Source: Myxococcales bacterium
GTDB lineage: Bacteria > Myxococcota > Polyangia > Nannocystales > Nannocystaceae
Direction: 5' to 3'
DNA length: 64,000 nucleotides
Assembly: GCA_016793465.1 (NCBI GenBank)
Contig: JAEUJW010000001.1
Location: 1-64,000 of the forward strand
Part shown: positions 7,093-15,767 of the stretch, piece after piece
Numbering within the stretch: the first letter of the stretch is position 1
Layout: each line of letters opens with the position of its first letter
Notes under the pieces: generated by a model
The model's input: the letters and a program-made list of their open reading frames with translations, nothing else
Database searches by the model: none
What the model was told of the DNA's origin: nothing
Program-made: the position numbers and the translations under genes

Positions 7093-8568
7093 TCACTCGT
7101 CGTCGTCGCGCAGGTAGTTGGGGATCGCCGCCTGCGAGCTCTCGGCGCTCGTGGGCTTGCTGGTCTCGCGCGAGGGCCGCGCCTGCACCGGCGCCGGCGT
7201 GACGGCCCGCGGGGCGGGGCGCGCGACCGGGGCGCCGAGCTCGACGACCTTCTTGCGCCCGCGGCCGCGCTTCTGCGGCGGCTCGGGCTGCGGCACGACC
7301 GTGGTGGCGATGGTCCCGCTGCGCTTGTTCGGCGGGGGCGGCGGGGTCTTGCGCGGGCTGCGGGGGTTGACCGGCGGGAGCTCGGCCTCGGCGACCTCGG
7401 GCGGGAGCGCGTCCTCGGGGCCGTGCTCCTCGATCGTGATGGGGATCTGCAGCGACATCTCGCCGGTCGGCACGATCTGCTGCATCGAGTCGCCCGGACG
7501 CAGGTGGGTCGAGGGCAGGTGGGTGAGCGTCGAGGACGTCTCGCCGGTGGCGGGGATCATTCGGTGCAGCGCGGAGCTCAGCTCGGGGTCTTCGATCGCG
7601 AGGTTGAGCTCGATCGACCCCTCGGGGAGCGAGCGCGCCGGCGAGGGCGCGGCCGAGGTCGGCTCGGAGACCGGCCGGGCGGCGCGCAGCGAGCCCGAGG
7701 CGGTGGCGGCGAGGCCCTCGCTGCCGCGGCGCTGGCGGGGCAGCGGCACGTCGGCGGTGTCGTCGTCGGGGATGCCGACCACGAGGCTGGTCGAGCGCTC
7801 GCTGTCGCCGGTGACGCCGAACACCCGCATGCTGGTGTTGCTCTCGCTGGTCACGAAGCTCGGCGGGGCCGGCACGTCGAGGAACTGGCTGGGCTCGGCG
7901 GCGACCCTCTCGGCGTGTCGGGCGAAGCCCTGGGTCAGCGGGGCCCGCGACTCGCTCGGCGAGGGGGCGCGCCGCACGTTGGCGAAGCGGGCGAAGCCGC
8001 CGATGGTCGGGTCGTCCTCGCTGTAGGCGGACGCGGTCGCGGGCTCGGCGGGGACCTCGAGGTCGCCGCTGGTCTCGCCGTGCAGGGCGGCCTCGATCGC
8101 GGCGCCGAGGTTGGGCCGGGAGATCACGCGCGCGGTGGCCCGCGGTGCGCTGCGCGAGGGGCTCGAGGGCCGCGAGACCTCGTCGGAGCCCGGCGCGTCG
8201 ACCTCGGCGGGCCGCGGGCTCGGGACCGCGATCGTCGCGTCGGGGTCGAGGCCGTCGAGGGCCGCCTCGTCGGGGTCGACCGCGCTCGGGGCCTCGACCA
8301 GCGCCTCGCCGCGCGCGGGCGACGACGCCGGCGCGACGATCACCGGCGGCAGCTGCGGGATGACGCCGACGCGATCGTCGGAGCGGCGCATGACGAGCTG
8401 GGCGAGGCCCGGGGCCAGCGACTGGCCGAGCGGAGAGTCGCGGTCGAGGCCGGCGATGAGCGCGGAGCTGCGGGCGCGGGCCCAGGCCATCAGCTCGGCG
8501 ACGGCCGCCGGCTGGACGCCGGCGCGGGCGAGGATCTCGGACAGCTCGGGCGCGGAGGCGGGATCCAT
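7093..8568 (-). CDS. Low-complexity protein of unknown function with an AT-hook-like motif
   Basis: A 491-residue protein I do not recognise. Residues 1-60 are helical (ARAGVQPAAVAELMAWARARS) and may be a small domain. Most of the remainder is Ala/Pro/Ser/Arg-rich and probably disordered. Near residue 440 lies a basic patch KRGRGRKK that resembles an AT-hook core but lacks its usual proline. ATG at 8568 is preferred over GTG at 8574 because the TAATGT box would lie only 3 nt before the GTG. No enzymatic motif or membrane segment is visible. Confidence 0.7.
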   Translation of the reverse strand: MDPASAPELSEILARAGVQPAAVAELMAWARARSSALIAGLDRDSPLGQSLAPGLAQLVMRRSDDRVGVIPQLPPVIVAPASSPARGEALVEAPSAVDPDEAALDGLDPDATIAVPSPRPAEVDAPGSDEVSRPSSPSRSAPRATARVISRPNLGAAIEAALHGETSGDLEVPAEPATASAYSEDDPTIGGFARFANVRRAPSPSESRAPLTQGFARHAERVAAEPSQFLDVPAPPSFVTSESNTSMRVFGVTGDSERSTSLVVGIPDDDTADVPLPRQRRGSEGLAATASGSLRAARPVSEPTSAAPSPARSLPEGSIELNLAIEDPELSSALHRMIPATGETSSTLTHLPSTHLRPGDSMQQIVPTGEMSLQIPITIEEHGPEDALPPEVAEAELPPVNPRSPRKTPPPPPNKRSGTIATTVVPQPEPPQKRGRGRKKVVELGAPVARPAPRAVTPAPVQARPSRETSKPTSAESSQAAIPNYLRDDDE

Positions 8569-8577
8569 GGCCACGCA

Positions 8578-8583
8578 ACATTA
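8578..8583 (-). promoter_or_regulatory. TANNNT box of the low-complexity gene
   Basis: TAATGT on the reverse strand, ending 9 nt before the ATG at 8568. No Shine-Dalgarno sequence. Confidence 0.5.
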
Positions 8584-8664
8584 ACACAGCGGCCGGGGCC
8601 TGCGGGCCCGGCCTGCACGTCGCGGTGCAGGCCGGACCGCGGGCTCACGGGGCCGCCGCGAGCG

Positions 8665-11349
8665 TCACGCGAGCTGAGCCGCGAGCGCGTCGCGGGCGGC
8701 CGCGAGGGCGGCGGGGAGGCCCTGGGGGTTGGAGCCGCCGGCCTGCGCGAGGTCGGGGCGTCCGCCGCCGCGGCCGTCGACGTGGCCGACGATCGCGGCA
8801 ACGAGGTTGCCGGCGTGGATCTTCCCGCCGAGGTCCTTGGTGACCGCGACCAGGAGGGCGGCCTTGCCGTCGCGCTCGGCGCCGAGGACGACCACGCCCG
8901 AGCCGAGGCGGTCGCGCAGCGCGTCGGCGGCGTCGCGCAGGGCCTTGGGGTCGCCGACGGTGACGAGCTTGGCCAGCAGCTTGACCCCGCCGACCTCGAC
9001 CACGCTGTCCCCTGCCCCGCCGCTGCCGCCGACCGCGAGCTTGCGCTGCAGGTCGGCGATCTCCCGCTCGCGGGCCTTCAGGTCGCCGAACAGGCGCCCG
9101 AGGCGGGGCAGCACCTCCTGCGGTCCGGCGGCGTGCAGCTCGAGCGCGGCCTCGGCGAGGATGTGGCTGGTGTTCTGCAGGTGCGAAAGTGCGCCCATGC
9201 CGGTGACGGCCTCGATGCGGCGCACGCCCTGGGCGATGCCGGTCTCGCTGACGATGGCGAACAGGCCGATGTCGCCGGCCCGCGCGACGTGGGTGCCGCC
9301 GCACAGCTCGACGCTGTCCGGGCCGATCTTCACCACGCGCACGACCTCGCCGTACTTGGCCTCGAACAGGCCGATCGCGCCGGCGGCCTTGGCGTCCGGC
9401 ATGCTGAGCTCGCGGGTCAGGCTCTCGTGGTTGCCGAGGACCATGGCGTTGACCCGGCGCTCGATCTCCTGCTTCTGGTCGAGCGTCAGCGGGCGGGAGT
9501 GCGAGAAGTCGAAGCGCAGGCGCTCGGGCGCGACGAGCGAGCCCTTCTGCGCGACGTGGGTGCCGAGCACGGACCGCAGCGCGTGGTGCAGCAGGTGGGT
9601 CGCGCTGTGGTTGCGGCGGATCGCCGCGCGGCGCTCGGCGTCGACCGCGAGCTCGAGGCGGTCGCCGACCTTGAGCGAGCCCCTGGTGAGCTTGCCGCGG
9701 TGCACGTGGAGGTCGCCGGTCGGTTTGATCGTGTCGCTGATCGTCAGCTCGGCGCCGGCGCTGCTGGCCTTGCCGAGGTCGCCGATCTGGCCGCCGCTCT
9801 CGGCGTAGAACGGGGTCGAGTCGGTGACGAACTCGACGTCCTGGCCCTCGCTGGCCTGCTCGACCTGCTGGCCGCCGACGAGCAGCGCGAGCACGGTGCC
9901 GGCGCTGCTGACCTCGTCGTAGCCGGTGAACTTGCCCTTGCCGGCGAGCTTCTCTTTGAGGCGGAAGTAGACGGTGTCGATCGCCCGGTCGTGCCCGAGC
10001 GAGCCGGCGTCGCCCTCGTTGCCCTGGCGCGCGCGCACGGCCGCCTCGACGGCGGGCTCGTCCAGATTTAAACCCTTCTCCTTGGCGATCACGCCGGTGA
10101 GGTCGATGGGGAAGCCGTAGGTGTCGTAGAGGTCGGCGGCGACGGCGGCGGGGAACTCCGAACCTGTCCCGGAGGGCAGGTCTGCTAGCACGGCCTCGAG
10201 GCGCTTCAGGCCGCGGCTGAGCGTGCGGCGGAAGGTGTCCTCCTCGGCGCGGACCACCTCCTCGATCGTACCGGCGCGCTCGACCAGCAGCGGGTAGGCC
10301 TCGCCGAACTCCTCGACGACCTTGCGCGTGACCTCGTGGAAGAACGGGCGGTCGAGGCCGACGCTGGTGCCGTAGCGGATGGCCCGGCGCATGATGCGGC
10401 GCAGCACGTAGGAGCGGCCGACCTTCTCGGGGAACACGCCGTCGGCGATGAGGAAGGCGGTCGCGCGCGCGTGGTCGGCGATCACGCGGAACGGGCTCTC
10501 GCCGGCGCCGAGGTCGGCCTCGGAGGCGCCGGCCAGCTGCTTCGCCAGGTCGACCAGCGGCGTCAGCAGGGAGGTGCGGTAGTTGCTGCCGACGCCCTCG
10601 AGCACGGCGGCGAGGCGCTCGAGGCCGGCGCCGGTGTCGACGCACGGGCGCGGCAGCGGGACCAGCGCGCCGTCCTGCAGCTTCTCGTACTGCATGAACA
10701 CGAGGTTCCACAGCTCGGTGTACTTGGTGTCCTCGTAGGCCGGACCGTACTTGCCCTCGCGCACGGCGTCGGGCGGGGCCTTGTCGCCGTGGAAGATGTG
10801 GATCTCCGAGCACGGGCCGCACGGGCCGGTGTCGCCCATCGCCCAGAAGTTCTCCTTGGCGGGCAGGCGGTAGATGCGGTCCTTCGGCACGAACTCGGTC
10901 CACAGCTCGAAGGCCTCGTCGTCGGCGGGGGCCGACTCGCCCTCGCCGCTGAACACCGACACCACCAGCTTGTCGGCGGGGATGCCGAGGTCCTTGGTCA
11001 GCAGCTCCCAGCCCCAGCGGATCGCGTCCTTTTTAAAATAGTCGCCGAAGGAGAAGTTCCCCAGCATCTCGAAGAACGTGTGGTGGCGGTCGGTGAAGCC
11101 GACGTTGTCGAGGTCGTTGTGCTTGCCGCCGGCGCGGATGCAGCGCTGCACGCTGACGGCGCGGCTGTACGGCCGCGGGTCGCGCCCGAGGAACGTGTCC
11201 TTGAACTGGACCATGCCCGCGTTGGTGAACAGCAGCGTCGGGTCGTTGGCCGGGACCAGCGACGACGACGGCACCACGGCGTGGGCGTGGCCGGCGAAGA
11301 AGTCGAGGAAGCGGCGGCGGATCTCGTGGGCGCGGAACCTGGGCGACAT
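8665..11349 (-). CDS. alaS: Alanine-tRNA ligase
   Basis: An 894-residue class II synthetase that charges tRNA-Ala. Visible parts: N-terminal catalytic core with FTNAGMVQFKDTFLG and DNVGFTDRHHTFFEMLGNF; editing domain with zinc-binding HSATHLLHHAL near residue 570 and CGGTHV near residue 670; C-terminal DHHA1-type domain with GGRPDLAQAGG. Length is normal for the family. Two AT-rich codon islands (TTTAAA at 10067 and 11032) interrupt its otherwise GC-ending codons. Confidence 0.98.
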   Translation of the reverse strand: MSPRFRAHEIRRRFLDFFAGHAHAVVPSSSLVPANDPTLLFTNAGMVQFKDTFLGRDPRPYSRAVSVQRCIRAGGKHNDLDNVGFTDRHHTFFEMLGNFSFGDYFKKDAIRWGWELLTKDLGIPADKLVVSVFSGEGESAPADDEAFELWTEFVPKDRIYRLPAKENFWAMGDTGPCGPCSEIHIFHGDKAPPDAVREGKYGPAYEDTKYTELWNLVFMQYEKLQDGALVPLPRPCVDTGAGLERLAAVLEGVGSNYRTSLLTPLVDLAKQLAGASEADLGAGESPFRVIADHARATAFLIADGVFPEKVGRSYVLRRIMRRAIRYGTSVGLDRPFFHEVTRKVVEEFGEAYPLLVERAGTIEEVVRAEEDTFRRTLSRGLKRLEAVLADLPSGTGSEFPAAVAADLYDTYGFPIDLTGVIAKEKGLNLDEPAVEAAVRARQGNEGDAGSLGHDRAIDTVYFRLKEKLAGKGKFTGYDEVSSAGTVLALLVGGQQVEQASEGQDVEFVTDSTPFYAESGGQIGDLGKASSAGAELTISDTIKPTGDLHVHRGKLTRGSLKVGDRLELAVDAERRAAIRRNHSATHLLHHALRSVLGTHVAQKGSLVAPERLRFDFSHSRPLTLDQKQEIERRVNAMVLGNHESLTRELSMPDAKAAGAIGLFEAKYGEVVRVVKIGPDSVELCGGTHVARAGDIGLFAIVSETGIAQGVRRIEAVTGMGALSHLQNTSHILAEAALELHAAGPQEVLPRLGRLFGDLKAREREIADLQRKLAVGGSGGAGDSVVEVGGVKLLAKLVTVGDPKALRDAADALRDRLGSGVVVLGAERDGKAALLVAVTKDLGGKIHAGNLVAAIVGHVDGRGGGRPDLAQAGGSNPQGLPAALAAARDALAAQLA

Positions 11350-11358
11350 GGCGCCGCG

Positions 11359-11364
11359 AGGATA
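11359..11364 (-). promoter_or_regulatory. TANNNT box of alaS
   Basis: TATCCT on the reverse strand ends 9 nt before the alaS ATG. No Shine-Dalgarno sequence intervenes. Confidence 0.5.
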
Positions 11365-11373
11365 CGCGATCCC

Positions 11374-12705
11374 TCAGCCGAGTTGCAGCAGCTTGATCTT
11401 GAGGTAGCGGCCCTCGACGAACGCCGGGGGGACCGGGAAGTCGGGCGGGAGGCCGCACTCGGCGACCAGGCGGGCGCTCCGCTTGGCGGCGTGCACGCCC
11501 TCGCCGAGGGCCAGGAAGAACTCCTCCTCCGGCAGGCGCACGGCGTTGGAGATCGCCAGCACGTGGCCGCCCGGCGCGGTGATCCCGGCGACCGCGGTCA
11601 TCAGCTGGTTCCAGTCCTTCAGGGCGCTGAAGGTCGAGCCCTTGACGTTGGAGAACGGCGGCGGGTCGACGATCACCATGTCGAACACGCGGCCGCGCTG
11701 GCGGAACTTCTCGAGGTGGGTGAACACGTCGCCCTGGATCGCCTCGATCGCCTCGGGGTCCATGCCCGAGGCGGCCAGGTTCTGCCGGCAGCGCGCGTGG
11801 CTGCGGGCGGCCGCGTCGACGTTGGTGACCGCGGTGGCGCCGGCGCGGACGGCCCGCATGCCGAAGGCGCCGGTGAAGCTGAAGAGGTTGCACACGGTCT
11901 TGCCGGCGGCCCACTGCTCGCACAGGCGCCGACCCTCGCGCAGGTCGAGGAACAGGCCCGGCGAGACCGGGGCGGTGACGTCGACGAGGAACTTGAGGCC
12001 GTCCTCCGCGACCTCGACGTCGGGCGGCGCGGCCTTGCCGGCGAGGTGGAAGGCCGGCGGGCGGCGGTCCTCGGCCTGCACGCCGCGGATGCGGTCCTGC
12101 ATGTAGATCCCGGCGGGCTTCAGCTCCTGCTCGAGGATCGGCACCAGCGCGTCGAGGTAGCTCTCGGCCACGCGGGCGTACTTGTAGAGCAGAAGGAAGT
12201 CGCCGAGGCGGTCGACCGCGAGGCCGGGGAAGCCGTCGGCCTCGGCGTGGATCAGGCGGCACGCGCCGCTGGCGAACGCCGGCCCGCGCAGGCGCACGGC
12301 CCTCTGCACGCGCGCGCGCATCTCGGCCTCGTTCCACGTGAAGTCGGTCTGCAGGCTCAGCATGCGCACGCCGATCGCCCCCTCGGCCTCGACCACGCCC
12401 CAGCCGATGCCGTAGCCGTCGGCGTCGAGCACCGGCACGACGAGGCCCTCGGCGAGGGTGTCGAGGTCGCGACGCACGGTGTGGCGGAACACCCACGGGT
12501 GCCCGGCCCGGACCAGGCGAGCGACCTCCATCGGCACCTTGACGCTGGGCCCGCGGACGGTGGTCCGCGGACGCGCCGGACGGCGACCCACAGGGCGCTC
12601 GGCGGGACGCTCGCTGGGACGGATGCTGCGGTCGCGAGGCCCGGACGGGCGGTGCTCGTCACGGTGCCGGTCGCGGGCAGGGGCAGGTCGGTCGCGGTCT
12701 GGCAT
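11374..12705 (-). CDS. RlmI-like 23S rRNA (cytosine-5) methyltransferase
   Basis: A 443-residue SAM-dependent methyltransferase. After a basic, Arg/Pro-rich tail of about 50 residues comes a PUA-like RNA-binding domain (LVRAGHPWVFRHTV), then a central domain and a Rossmann fold with NLFSFTGAFGMRAVRAGA and the VDPPPFS active-site motif. E. coli RlmI methylates C1962 of 23S rRNA; the exact target here is inferred. The ATG at 12705 is the only start with a TANNNT box near it. It lies 24 bp upstream of alaS but alaS has its own box. Confidence 0.85.
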   Translation of the reverse strand: MPDRDRPAPARDRHRDEHRPSGPRDRSIRPSERPAERPVGRRPARPRTTVRGPSVKVPMEVARLVRAGHPWVFRHTVRRDLDTLAEGLVVPVLDADGYGIGWGVVEAEGAIGVRMLSLQTDFTWNEAEMRARVQRAVRLRGPAFASGACRLIHAEADGFPGLAVDRLGDFLLLYKYARVAESYLDALVPILEQELKPAGIYMQDRIRGVQAEDRRPPAFHLAGKAAPPDVEVAEDGLKFLVDVTAPVSPGLFLDLREGRRLCEQWAAGKTVCNLFSFTGAFGMRAVRAGATAVTNVDAAARSHARCRQNLAASGMDPEAIEAIQGDVFTHLEKFRQRGRVFDMVIVDPPPFSNVKGSTFSALKDWNQLMTAVAGITAPGGHVLAISNAVRLPEEEFFLALGEGVHAAKRSARLVAECGLPPDFPVPPAFVEGRYLKIKLLQLG

Positions 12706-12716
12706 GCGGCGGGCGG

Positions 12717-12722
12717 AGCATA
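12717..12722 (-). promoter_or_regulatory. TANNNT box of the rlmI-like gene
   Basis: TATGCT on the reverse strand, ending 11 nt before the ATG. No Shine-Dalgarno sequence. Confidence 0.5.
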
Positions 12723-12891
12723 GGCGAATCCCCGGCGGCGAGGGGACCGCAAAACGCGGGACCTGGTCGATCGACGCGGCGTCGGCGGGCTCGCCGAGGG
12801 GGAGGCGACGTGTGAAACATCCACAAGCCGCGGCCGCTGTCGGCGGGAGCAGGTCCCGGGCCGGCGGCTTGGCGGGTGGGTCCCGGGGCTG

Positions 12892-12897
12892 TACCCT
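12892..12897 (+). promoter_or_regulatory. TANNNT box of the GspE-like gene
   Basis: TACCCT ends 16 nt before the ATG at 12914, one of the longer spacings seen in this window. Confidence 0.4.
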
Positions 12898-12913
12898 GGT
12901 GCGCCATTGGCCC

Positions 12914-14614
12914 ATGGCTGACCGCATCGGCGAACTCCTGGTCCGCGAGAACCTGATCTCGCTCGCCCAGCTCAAGCGAGCCCAGGCCGATCAGCGCACG
13001 ACCGGCAAGCGCCTGGCTTACAGCCTGGCGCGCCTCGGGATCCTCGGAGAGCGCGAGCTGGCCGACTTCCTGTCGGAGCAGTACGGCGTGCCGTGGATGA
13101 ACCTCACCGACTACGAGATCGACCCGCAGGTGATCGGGCTCATCCCCAAGGCGATCGCCAGCAAGCACGCGGCGATCCCGGTGCAGCGCGCCGGCTCGAC
13201 GCTGCTGGTGGCCATGGCCGACCCCAGCAACATCTACGCGATCGACGACATCAAGTTCATCACCAACCTCAACGTCGAGCCGGTCGTCAGCACCGAGGGC
13301 GCGATCGAGGACGCGATCGCCCGCTACTACGACCGCAGCGGGTCCGGGCCGGTGTACCAGGACATGCTCGGCGCGCTGAGCCTCGAGCGCGTCGACGCCG
13401 GCACCAGCGAGCGCGCCGCCGCCACCTCGACGTCGACCGGCGTGCCCGAGTCGGAGCAGGCGGTCAAGCTGTGCAACCGCGTGCTGGCCCACGCGGCCTC
13501 GCGCGGGGCGACGCAGGTGCACATCGAGCCGTCGGACACCGGGCTGCGCGTCCGCTACCGCATCGACGGCGTGCTCCACCCGGAGACCGAGCTGCCGGTC
13601 GGGCTGCGCTCGGCGGTGGTGACCCGCTTCAAGATCATGGCCGGGCTCGACGTCGCCGAGCGTCGCGCGCCGCAGGAGGGCGCCATCCGCGGCTTCCGCG
13701 TCAAGGAGCGGGAGATCGCCGTGCGCGTCGCGACCATGCCGACCGCCGCCGGCGAGACGCTGGTGCTGCGCCTGCAAGACCGCGGGCAGCTCCCGCACGA
13801 CCTCGAGGAGCTGGGCCTCGAGCAGGCCGCGCTGCGCGAGCTGCGGTCCGCGCTGCACAAGCCGCACGGGACGATCCTCGTGGCCGCGCCCGGCGGCCAC
13901 GGCGTCACCAGCACGCTGTACGCCATGCTCGCCGAGCTCAACCGCGACAGCGTCAGCATCGCCACGCTCGAGGACCCCGTCGAGTTCCCGCTGCCCGGCT
14001 GCACGCAGGTCCACGCGCAGCAGCCGGGCGGCCCCGACTTCGCCGACGGCCTGGTCGCGCTCATGCGCCTCGACCCCGACATCATCATGATCGGCGCGCT
14101 GCCGGATCACCGCAGCGTCGAGGTCGCGCTGCAGGCCGGCGCCGCCGCGCACCGCGTGCTCACCACGCTCGCGACCGGCGACGCCGCCTCGGCGCTGGTC
14201 CGCCTGGTCCACCTCGGGGTCGAGCCCTACTTGATCGCCGCGTCGGTCACCGTGGTGGTCGCGCAGCGGCTGGTGCGGAAGCTGTGCAGCGAGTGCGCCG
14301 AGCCCGACCCCGGGGCGACGACGCAGCGCCTGATCGACGCCGGCATGGCCAGCGGCCGCGCCAAGGACTGCCGGCCGCGGCGCGCCCGCGGCTGCAAGGC
14401 GTGCCTCGGCGGCTACCGCGGGCGCGCGGCGCTGTTCGAGGTGCTGCCGGTCGGCGCCGAGGTGAAGGCGCGGCTGCTCGCGGGCGCCGGCGTGGTCGAG
14501 CTGCGCAACGAGGCGGCGCGCCTCGGCGTCGCGAGCCTGCGCCAGGTCGGGCTGACGCGCGTCGCGGCCGGGGAGATCGGGCTCGACGATCTGCTGCGCG
14601 CGACCAGCGACTGA
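12914..14614 (+). CDS. GspE/PilB-family protein with degenerate ATPase motifs (pseudo-ATPase)
   Basis: A 566-residue homologue of type II secretion / type IV pilus assembly ATPases. It keeps the whole architecture: N-terminal MshEN domain (residues about 1-140), the Asp box ATLEDPVEF, the AQRLVRKLC motif and the CxxC...CxxC zinc site (CSEC near 456, CKAC near 496). The catalytic residues are gone. Walker A reads APGGHGVTS, with Val331 where the P-loop lysine should be. Walker B reads MIGALPD, with Ala395 instead of Glu. The His box reads TLATGDA, with Ala420 instead of His. ATP hydrolysis is therefore unlikely. It probably acts as a regulatory or structural partner. The downstream gene is its usual membrane partner. 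Confidence 0.88.
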   Translation: MADRIGELLVRENLISLAQLKRAQADQRTTGKRLAYSLARLGILGERELADFLSEQYGVPWMNLTDYEIDPQVIGLIPKAIASKHAAIPVQRAGSTLLVAMADPSNIYAIDDIKFITNLNVEPVVSTEGAIEDAIARYYDRSGSGPVYQDMLGALSLERVDAGTSERAAATSTSTGVPESEQAVKLCNRVLAHAASRGATQVHIEPSDTGLRVRYRIDGVLHPETELPVGLRSAVVTRFKIMAGLDVAERRAPQEGAIRGFRVKEREIAVRVATMPTAAGETLVLRLQDRGQLPHDLEELGLEQAALRELRSALHKPHGTILVAAPGGHGVTSTLYAMLAELNRDSVSIATLEDPVEFPLPGCTQVHAQQPGGPDFADGLVALMRLDPDIIMIGALPDHRSVEVALQAGAAAHRVLTTLATGDAASALVRLVHLGVEPYLIAASVTVVVAQRLVRKLCSECAEPDPGATTQRLIDAGMASGRAKDCRPRRARGCKACLGGYRGRAALFEVLPVGAEVKARLLAGAGVVELRNEAARLGVASLRQVGLTRVAAGEIGLDDLLRATSD

Positions 14615-14624
14615 GAGCGAGTCC

Positions 14625-15767
14625 ATGCCGCTGTTCCACTGGGAAGCCTGGACGACCGCCGGTGAGGCTCGCCACGGCGCGCTCGCGGGCGGCTCGGAGA
14701 TCGAGGTGATCGCCGCGCTGCGCCGCCAGGGCCTGCGCGTCACCGCCGTGCGCCGCGAGCAGCAGGCGGCCCCGGCCCCGCGCGCCGAGGCGCTGCGCCC
14801 CGAGGTCCGGCGCTGCCTCCACGAGCTCGTGGCCCTGCGCGCGCTCGGCCGCAGCGTGCCCGAGGCGCTGGCCCGCATGGCCGAGGCCCGCCGCCGCGGC
14901 CGCAGCAGCGACGACGTGCCCGCCGGCGAGCTCGACCTCGTGCGCCAGTCGGTCGAGGCCGGGCAACCGCTCGGCGAGGCGCTGCAGCGGGTCCCGCAGC
15001 GCTTCGACGAATTGGTCGGGCGGATGCTCGCCGCCGGCGAGGCCGCGGGCGACCTCGACGGCGCGCTCGCGCGGCTGGCCCGCTACGCCGAGCGACCGAG
15101 CGCGCTCGAGCGGGCGCTCGCGCGGCTCGGGTGGACCGCGCTCGTCGGCGTGGTCGGGCTCGGCCTCGGGCTCGCGCTGGCCTCGTTCGCGATGTCCGGC
15201 GTGTACACGCGGCTCGGCGTCGACGCGGGCCCGGTCGCCGGCTGGCTGGCGGACTACGGGGTGTCGTTCGCCCCGGCCGCGCTGCTGGTCGCCGCGCTTG
15301 GGCTGGTCGCGCGCACGGCGGGGCTCCGTGTGCAGCGGGACGCGCTGGCCCTGCGCGTCCCGGGGCTCGGCGCGGCCCTGCGGGCGCTGGCGGCGGAGCG
15401 GCTCACGCGGGCCCTCGCGCTCCTGCTGGCCGCGCCGATGCCCCTGCTCGTCGCGCTCGACGTGGCCGCGCCGCGGGTCGGCAACGCCGCGCTGGCGGCC
15501 GCGGTCTCGCGGGTGCGCGGGCTGGTCGCGCGGGGCGTCGACCTCGGGACCGCCCTGGCCGACGCGCGCATCTTCTCGCCGGTGGTCACCGCCCTGACGC
15601 GCGAGGCCGGCGGCGCCCTGCCCGGGGCCATGCCGGCGATCGCCGGCCTGTGCGCCGCCGAGGCCGACGAGCTGGCGCGCAGGACATGGCGCGCAGGACA
15701 TGTCCTGCAGGCCAGCTTTGTCGCCGCCCTGGCGCTCGCCGGCTTCGCGCTGGCCTGGCCGCTCTAG
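14625..15767 (+). CDS. GspF/PilC-like inner-membrane platform protein, divergent
   Basis: A 380-residue protein 10 bp behind the GspE-like gene. The N-terminus FHWEAWTTAGEARHGAL matches the start of GspF/PilC proteins, which connect the ATPase to the pseudopilus. GspF features follow: VRQSVEAGQPLGEAL, ELVGRMLAAGEAAGDLDGAL, and membrane segments near residues 165-190, 210-230 and 360-380. The second GspF domain (residues 240-350) is very Ala/Leu-rich and weakly conserved. No secretin, pseudopilin or other pilus gene is in the window, so the pair may be a specialised remnant. Its TAG stop overlaps the TAG of the convergent gene in the sequence CTAG. Confidence 0.8.
   Translation: MPLFHWEAWTTAGEARHGALAGGSEIEVIAALRRQGLRVTAVRREQQAAPAPRAEALRPEVRRCLHELVALRALGRSVPEALARMAEARRRGRSSDDVPAGELDLVRQSVEAGQPLGEALQRVPQRFDELVGRMLAAGEAAGDLDGALARLARYAERPSALERALARLGWTALVGVVGLGLGLALASFAMSGVYTRLGVDAGPVAGWLADYGVSFAPAALLVAALGLVARTAGLRVQRDALALRVPGLGAALRALAAERLTRALALLLAAPMPLLVALDVAAPRVGNAALAAAVSRVRGLVARGVDLGTALADARIFSPVVTALTREAGGALPGAMPAIAGLCAAEADELARRTWRAGHVLQASFVAALALAGFALAWPL
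15674..15701 (+). repeat. 14-bp tandem direct repeat inside the GspF-like gene
   Basis: GGCGCGCAGGACAT occurs twice without spacer (15674-15687 and 15688-15701), followed by TGTCCT so that a 12-bp palindrome AGGACATGTCCT forms. Fourteen is not a multiple of three, so gain or loss of a copy would shift the frame before the last membrane segment. Confidence 0.9.
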
